From NCBI GenBank assembly GCA_038057515.1, contig JBBUDB010000018.1, forward strand, positions 1-13,457: a stretch of 13,457 bases of DNA, in the 5' to 3' direction. The DNA is from DATJQA01 sp038057515 (lineage in GTDB: Bacteria; Patescibacteriota; Minisyncoccia; UBA6257; 2-01-FULL-56-20). Position numbers and translations under genes: made by a program. Position 1 is the first letter of the stretch; the number at the start of each line of letters is the position of its first letter. Under the pieces are notes generated by a model, which saw only the letters and a list, made by a program, of their open reading frames with translations, was not told the DNA's origin and did no database searches. Of the stretch, positions 13,160 to 13,457 are shown one piece after another.

Positions 13160-13457
13160 ATGACATTTACTAAGCCATCACGCACCTTATTTGGTGACGT
13201 CAGGCTCATCATAGCTTTGATGATTTTAGTTTTAGGGTTCTTTTTGTCTGTTCCACGAACCGTTCGCGCAGCGAGTGAACTTTATTCCACATCTTTTTTT
13301 AGTGATTCCAATCTATTAAATTATTATCGCTTTGAAGGAAATTCTAATGATTCAAAAGGAAGTAATAACGGAACAGATACAAATATTTCATATAGTTCTA
13401 GTTATGGAAAATTTGGACAAGGCTCATTATTTCAAACTGCAAGTAGTTCGAAAATTG
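13160..13457 (+). CDS. Secreted LamG/concanavalin A-like domain protein, 5' part only
   Basis: The reading frame is open from ATG 13160 to the right edge (99 codons). Residues 1-38 form a signal peptide: basic start, hydrophobic LIIALMILVLGFFLSV, and an Ala-rich end (VRAAS) likely cut near residue 38. After it, LLNYYRFEGNSNDSKGSNNGT (about 54-74; core YYRFEGNSNDSKG) and YGKFGQGSLFQTASS match the opening strands of LamG-type jelly-roll domains, which usually read as W/YYPFDGNANDSSGNG-like followed by GKFGQA. These domains are common on CPR surface proteins and bind glycans or other cells. The rest, including any repeats or anchor, lies outside the window. Confidence 0.85.
   Translation, partial: MTFTKPSRTLFGDVRLIIALMILVLGFFLSVPRTVRAASELYSTSFFSDSNLLNYYRFEGNSNDSKGSNNGTDTNISYSSSYGKFGQGSLFQTASSSKI

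Noticed and set aside
1..13457. CRISPR array, insertion sequence or defence island
   Set aside because: No regularly spaced direct repeats, transposase, integrase, nuclease-helicase defence pair or toxin-antitoxin pair is visible; the GIY-YIG and helicase genes look like housekeeping types.

Overview
The window reads as a chromosomal segment of a Patescibacteria (CPR) bacterium, most like a Parcubacteria lineage. The evidence is compact genes, type IV pilus genes with minimal pseudopilins, almost no Shine-Dalgarno sequences, several -10 boxes placed so that transcription would begin on the start codon, dispersed GC-rich palindromes, a LamG surface protein, and UGA used as a stop (one gene ends in TGA, and an RF2 gene with a UGA frameshift site is present). 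The lineage is an inference from gene content; no 16S gene is in the window.

Layout. (1) 1-3331, plus strand: type IV pilus assembly cluster with the 3' part of pilB, then pilC and two prepilin-like genes. (2) 3466-7274, plus strand: prfB (RF2, read through a programmed +1 frameshift at CTT-TGA), ftsE, ftsX and an uncharacterised multi-pass membrane protein. (3) 7301-10526, minus strand: DEAD-box RNA helicase, EamA-type transporter and a secreted M23 metallopeptidase. (4) 10750-11649, minus strand: a small operon of a VOC/glyoxalase-fold protein, a zinc-ribbon protein and a GIY-YIG protein. (5) 11650-13457: a compositionally different accessory region. It has a C-terminal remnant of tspO on the minus strand, a possible structured RNA segment, an orphan gene resembling a phage terminase small subunit, a tiny minus-strand membrane ORF with an in-frame stop, and the start of a secreted LamG-domain protein.

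How the genes fit together. PilB, PilC and the pseudopilins act in pilus assembly or uptake. FtsEX is the divisome ABC complex that controls peptidoglycan hydrolases, and the M23 enzyme about 3.5 kb away is a possible but unproven partner. The most noteworthy items are the RF2 frameshift cassette overlapping a GC-rich palindrome, six leaderless-type promoters with near-identical geometry, and the 11.65-13.1 kb region, where truncated tspO borders a fold-prone segment, an orphan terminase-like gene and a possible broken microprotein. I found no CRISPR array, insertion sequence, rRNA or convincing tRNA.
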